A stretch of 64,000 bases of DNA, from assembly GCF_003096075.1 (NCBI RefSeq), contig NZ_CP015449.1, positions 2,659,001 through 2,723,000 of the forward strand, given 5' to 3'. A program made the translations under genes and the position numbers. The DNA comes from Dietzia lutea. GTDB taxonomy: Bacteria; Actinomycetota; Actinomycetes; Mycobacteriales; Mycobacteriaceae. The first letter of the stretch is position 1; every line of letters begins with the position of its first letter. Below are positions 61,213-64,000 of the stretch, in pieces. The notes under the pieces are model-generated. The model saw nothing but the letters and a program-made list of their open reading frames with translations, made no database searches and was not told the DNA's origin.

Positions 61213-62139
61213 TCAGGCGTGAGTCGATGCCCCGGGCCGCTGCTCCACCGGCTTGTCGAGGTGCACCGAGAACCGGCGCACGAGCATCCGCCACACCAGC
61301 GGGCCGCCCACGACCAGCACCAGCGTGATGATCCCGATCAGCAGCGGCGACGCGCCGAGCATGGCCGACGCCGTCACCGCGAGCACGATCGTGATGCCGC
61401 GGCGGATGAGCCCGCCCGGCACGCGCCCGGCGAACCTCGAGCCGAAGAACGTGCCGATCGCACCGCCCACGAGCAGCGGCACGAGCAGGTTCCAGTCGAC
61501 GCCGGTCACCATGACGTGCCCGATCGCGGCCGCGATCACCAGGGGGACCGCCTGCACGAGGTCGGTGCCCACCAGCCGCAGCGCGGCCAGCGTCGGGTAG
61601 AGCAGCATGATGCACATCATGATGACGGTCCCCGAGCCCACCGAGGTGATGCCCACCATCAGACCGCCGATCACGCCGACGAGCAGCGTGAGCACGGGCT
61701 TGACCGGCGGGTCCGGGTCGTCACCGGCGCGGATACGCCCGGACATCTCGAAGAACGCCCGCAGGAAGTAGGCCGTCGACGCCACGATGAGGGTCGCGCC
61801 GATGGCCTTCTTGAGCATCCCCTGCACGTCCTCGGCCCCGATCGCGTGCACGAGCCACGCGCCGAGGTACGCAGTGGGCACCGAGCCGATGATCAGCCAG
61901 AACGCGATCTTGAGATTGGGTTTGCCGTGCCGCCAGTGCACGCCCGCGCCCACGACCTTGTTGACCGCGTTGACCACCAGGTCGTTGGCGACGGCCGCCG
62001 TCGGCGGGATGCCCACGAGGATGAGCGCCGGCGTCATGAGTGCGCCGCCGCCCATCCCCGTCAGGCCGATCACCACGCCGATGACGGCGCTGACGACCAG
62101 CAGGCCGAGCGAGTCGTAGGTCCACAGGGCCTCGGGCAC
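61213..62139 (-). CDS. TauE/SafE-family sulfur-compound permease (2)
   Basis: A 308-aa membrane protein with about eight helices. The half-repeats GLTGMGGGALMTPALILVGIPPTAAVANDL and GITSVGSGTVIMMCIMLLYP with LRLVGTDLVQAVPLV are the TauE/SafE signature, and KVVGAGVHWRHG lies between. The start is only 4 bp after the cysNC stop, so it belongs to the cys operon and probably imports sulfate or a sulfonate, or exports sulfite. It is not close to the other TauE copy in sequence. Confidence 0.88.
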   Translation of the reverse strand: MPEALWTYDSLGLLVVSAVIGVVIGLTGMGGGALMTPALILVGIPPTAAVANDLVVNAVNKVVGAGVHWRHGKPNLKIAFWLIIGSVPTAYLGAWLVHAIGAEDVQGMLKKAIGATLIVASTAYFLRAFFEMSGRIRAGDDPDPPVKPVLTLLVGVIGGLMVGITSVGSGTVIMMCIMLLYPTLAALRLVGTDLVQAVPLVIAAAIGHVMVTGVDWNLLVPLLVGGAIGTFFGSRFAGRVPGGLIRRGITIVLAVTASAMLGASPLLIGIITLVLVVGGPLVWRMLVRRFSVHLDKPVEQRPGASTHA

Positions 62140-62143
62140 CGGC

Positions 62144-63988
62144 TCAGATTCCCAGGATGGAGCTGAGGATCCGCTGCGCGACCTCTTCCGCGGTCCCGTC
62201 CTCGGGGCGCACGTGCAGGTCGGGGGTCAGCGGCGGCTCGTACGGCGCGGAGACGCCGGTGAACTCGGGGATCTCGCCGGCGCGGGCCTTGGCGTACAGG
62301 CCCTTGGGATCGCGGGCCTCGCACTCGGCCAGCGGGGTGTCCACGAAGACCTCGGTGAACGGCAGGTCGGCCTTGGCGTGGACCTGGCGCGCCGCGTCGC
62401 GGTCGGCGCGCATGGGCGAGATGAGGGAACAGATGACGACAACGCCGGCATCGGCGAACAGCGCCGCCACCTCCGCGGTGCGGCGGATGTTCTCCGCCCG
62501 GTCCTCGGCCGAGAACCCGAGGTCGGCGTTGAGGCCGTGGCGCAGGTTGTCGCCGTCGAGGATGTACGCCGGGTGCCCGGACTCGATGAGCAGCCGCTCG
62601 ACCTCGGAGGCGATGGTCGACTTGCCCGAGCCGGACAGGCCCGTCAGCCACAGCGTGCGGCCCTGCCCGCGGTCGCCGCGCTGGACGGCCCCGGCGTGCC
62701 ACACCACATTGGAGCCGGTGGTGGCGGGCCCGATGATCATGCCCGCGCCCACCGTGTCGCCGGTGGTCTCGTCCACGAGGATGAAGGCGCCCGTGTCGCG
62801 GTTGCGGCGGTACGGGTCGTACATCAGCGGCGTCTGCGTGCGCAGGCCGATGCGCCCGATCTCGTTGAGCTCGAGCTCGGTCGAGTCGGGGTCCCGGTGC
62901 AGCGTGTTGACATCGAGTCGGTACTCCATCCCCGTCACGATCGCCTTGGTCTCGCGCGTCGTGTGCTTGACGATGTAGCGCTTGTTCGTCTCGAGGGTCG
63001 TGTCGTCGGCGAACCAGCAGACCATGGCCTCGAGCTCGGTGCCCTGGTGGGGCCGGTTGCCCGGCCGGGCGATCATCTCCCCGCGGACGATGTCGATCTC
63101 GTCGTTCAGCGCGATCGTCACCGCGGCGGGCGCAGCGGCTTCGTCCAGCTCCGCTCCGCCCGGGCCCCAGATCGCCTTGACGGTGGACTGCCGACCGGAC
63201 GGCATGACCACCACGTCGTCGTCGACCTTGATGATCCCACCCGCGACGGTTCCGGCGAAGGACCGGTGATCCAACCCGTCGGCGCGCTGGGGGCGGATCA
63301 CGTACTGCACGGGGAACCGGACGTCGGTGAGGTTGCGGTCCGAGGCGATGTGCACGTTCTCGAGGTGGTCGAGCAGCGCCGGGCCCGTGTACCAGGGCAT
63401 GGCGTCCGACCGCTCCACGACGTTGTCGCCCTTGAGCGCCGAGAGCGGCACGAAGGTGACGTCGTGGACCTCGAGCTTGGCGGCGAAGTCGGTGAACTCG
63501 GCGCGGATGGCCTCGAAGGTGGCCTCGTCATAGTCGATGAGGTCCATCTTGTTCACCGCCACCACCAGGCGCGGGATGCCGAGGAGGCCGGAGAGGAAGG
63601 CGTGGCGGCGGGTCTGCTCGAGCACTCCCTTGCGGGCGTCGACGAGGATGATCGCCACGTCGGCCGTCGAGGCGCCGGTGACCATGTTGCGGGTGTACTG
63701 CACGTGGCCCGGGGTGTCGGCGATGATGAACTTGCGCCGCGGGGTCGAGAAGTAGCGGTAGGCGACGTCGATCGTGATGCCCTGCTCGCGCTCGGACCGC
63801 AGCCCGTCGGTGAGCAGCGCGAGGTCGGTGTACTCGTCGCCGCGCTTGGCAGAGGTGGCCTCGATGGAGGCGAGCTGGTCCTCGAAGATGCCCTTGGAGT
63901 CGAACAGCAGTCGGCCGATGAGGGTCGACTTGCCGTCGTCGACGGAGCCGGCGGTGGCGATGCGCAGGAGCTGCGCGTGCTCGGCCAT
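62144..63988 (-). CDS. cysNC: Sulfate adenylyltransferase subunit 1 / APS kinase fusion
   Basis: A 614-aa fusion. The GTPase part (1-430) has GSVDDGKSTLIGRLL (G1), EREQGITIDVAYRYF (G2), DTPGHVQYTRNM (G3) and NKMDLIDY (G4), followed by EF-Tu-like barrels. The APS kinase part has LTGLSGSGKSTIA (P-loop, near residue 445), LDGDNLRHGLNADLGFS and the lid FTEVFVDTPLAECEARDPKGLYAKARAGEI. Together with CysD it makes APS and then PAPS. ATG 63988 is 12 bases from the right edge; cysD, expected upstream on this strand, is not visible. Confidence 0.95.
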   Translation of the reverse strand: MAEHAQLLRIATAGSVDDGKSTLIGRLLFDSKGIFEDQLASIEATSAKRGDEYTDLALLTDGLRSEREQGITIDVAYRYFSTPRRKFIIADTPGHVQYTRNMVTGASTADVAIILVDARKGVLEQTRRHAFLSGLLGIPRLVVAVNKMDLIDYDEATFEAIRAEFTDFAAKLEVHDVTFVPLSALKGDNVVERSDAMPWYTGPALLDHLENVHIASDRNLTDVRFPVQYVIRPQRADGLDHRSFAGTVAGGIIKVDDDVVVMPSGRQSTVKAIWGPGGAELDEAAAPAAVTIALNDEIDIVRGEMIARPGNRPHQGTELEAMVCWFADDTTLETNKRYIVKHTTRETKAIVTGMEYRLDVNTLHRDPDSTELELNEIGRIGLRTQTPLMYDPYRRNRDTGAFILVDETTGDTVGAGMIIGPATTGSNVVWHAGAVQRGDRGQGRTLWLTGLSGSGKSTIASEVERLLIESGHPAYILDGDNLRHGLNADLGFSAEDRAENIRRTAEVAALFADAGVVVICSLISPMRADRDAARQVHAKADLPFTEVFVDTPLAECEARDPKGLYAKARAGEIPEFTGVSAPYEPPLTPDLHVRPEDGTAEEVAQRILSSILGI

Positions 63989-64000
63989 GGTCTGGAGCTG

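Noticed and set aside
63989-64000. 3' end of cysD
   Set aside because: Expected from operon order, but only 12 bases are present and no stop codon can be tied to it.

Overview
The window is a GC-rich, gene-dense chromosomal segment of an actinomycete. The genes point to the mycolic-acid bacteria (Mycobacteriales/Corynebacteriales): a complete menaquinone gene set interleaved with a GT4 mannosyltransferase in nearly the order I remember from the Rv0553-Rv0566c region of M. tuberculosis, an LpqN/LpqT-like protein, dTDP-rhamnose genes, a WS/DGAT acyltransferase and a CysNC fusion. A crtE-crtB-crtI carotenoid operon next to these fits a pigmented relative such as Dietzia or Gordonia. The genus is an inference.

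Layout. 0-2.6 kb: crtE-crtB-crtI on the minus strand (crtI runs off the left edge), then tRNA-Tyr. 3.0-6.3 kb: yajQ and modABC. 6.7-25 kb: menaquinone region (polyprenyl diphosphate synthase, menJ-like reductase, menG/ubiE, mgtA-like, menD, then menC divergent from menB-menE-menA), interrupted between menD and menC by an accessory block (WYL regulator, two DinB-fold proteins, WS/DGAT, flavin reductase, AbiEi-like protein). 25-33.8 kb: four secreted low-complexity/Ig-like proteins, a MacB-type ABC ATPase plus permease, and a lipoprotein. 34-44.7 kb: small membrane proteins, low-molecular-weight phosphatase, crotonase-fold protein, rmlC, LpqN-like protein, SDR, MpaB-like protein, and rmlB-rmlA-rmlD-ydcF. 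44.7-56 kb: two closely related YihY/BrkB membrane proteins in the same orientation bracket a 9-kb catabolic island (TRAP transporter dctPQM, acyl-CoA dehydrogenase, acyl-CoA synthetase, thiolase, a broken SDR, TetR). 56-64 kb: sulfur region with cysQ, two TauE/SafE permeases, an Rrf2 regulator without cluster cysteines, and cysNC.

The most unusual non-coding signal is a family of palindromic intergenic repeats at five loci (about 6.57, 18.8, 20.3, 35.3 and 61.0 kb). Each carries the 12-mer ATGGCGTCTCGC facing its reverse complement (exact or with one or two mismatches) across a spacer that is 16 nt in every case. Four loci also carry extra direct copies of the half-site, placed between the 3' end of the upstream gene and the terminal hairpin. 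The architecture resembles REPINs. Other notable items are a perfect 27-bp triplication inside the thiolase gene, a deletion/frameshift in the adjacent SDR, a 15-bp minisatellite in menD, a Gly/Ala insertion in menC, helically phased TGTCC sites between the WYL regulator and its divergent DinB gene, and a crotonase-fold protein lacking both catalytic glutamates.
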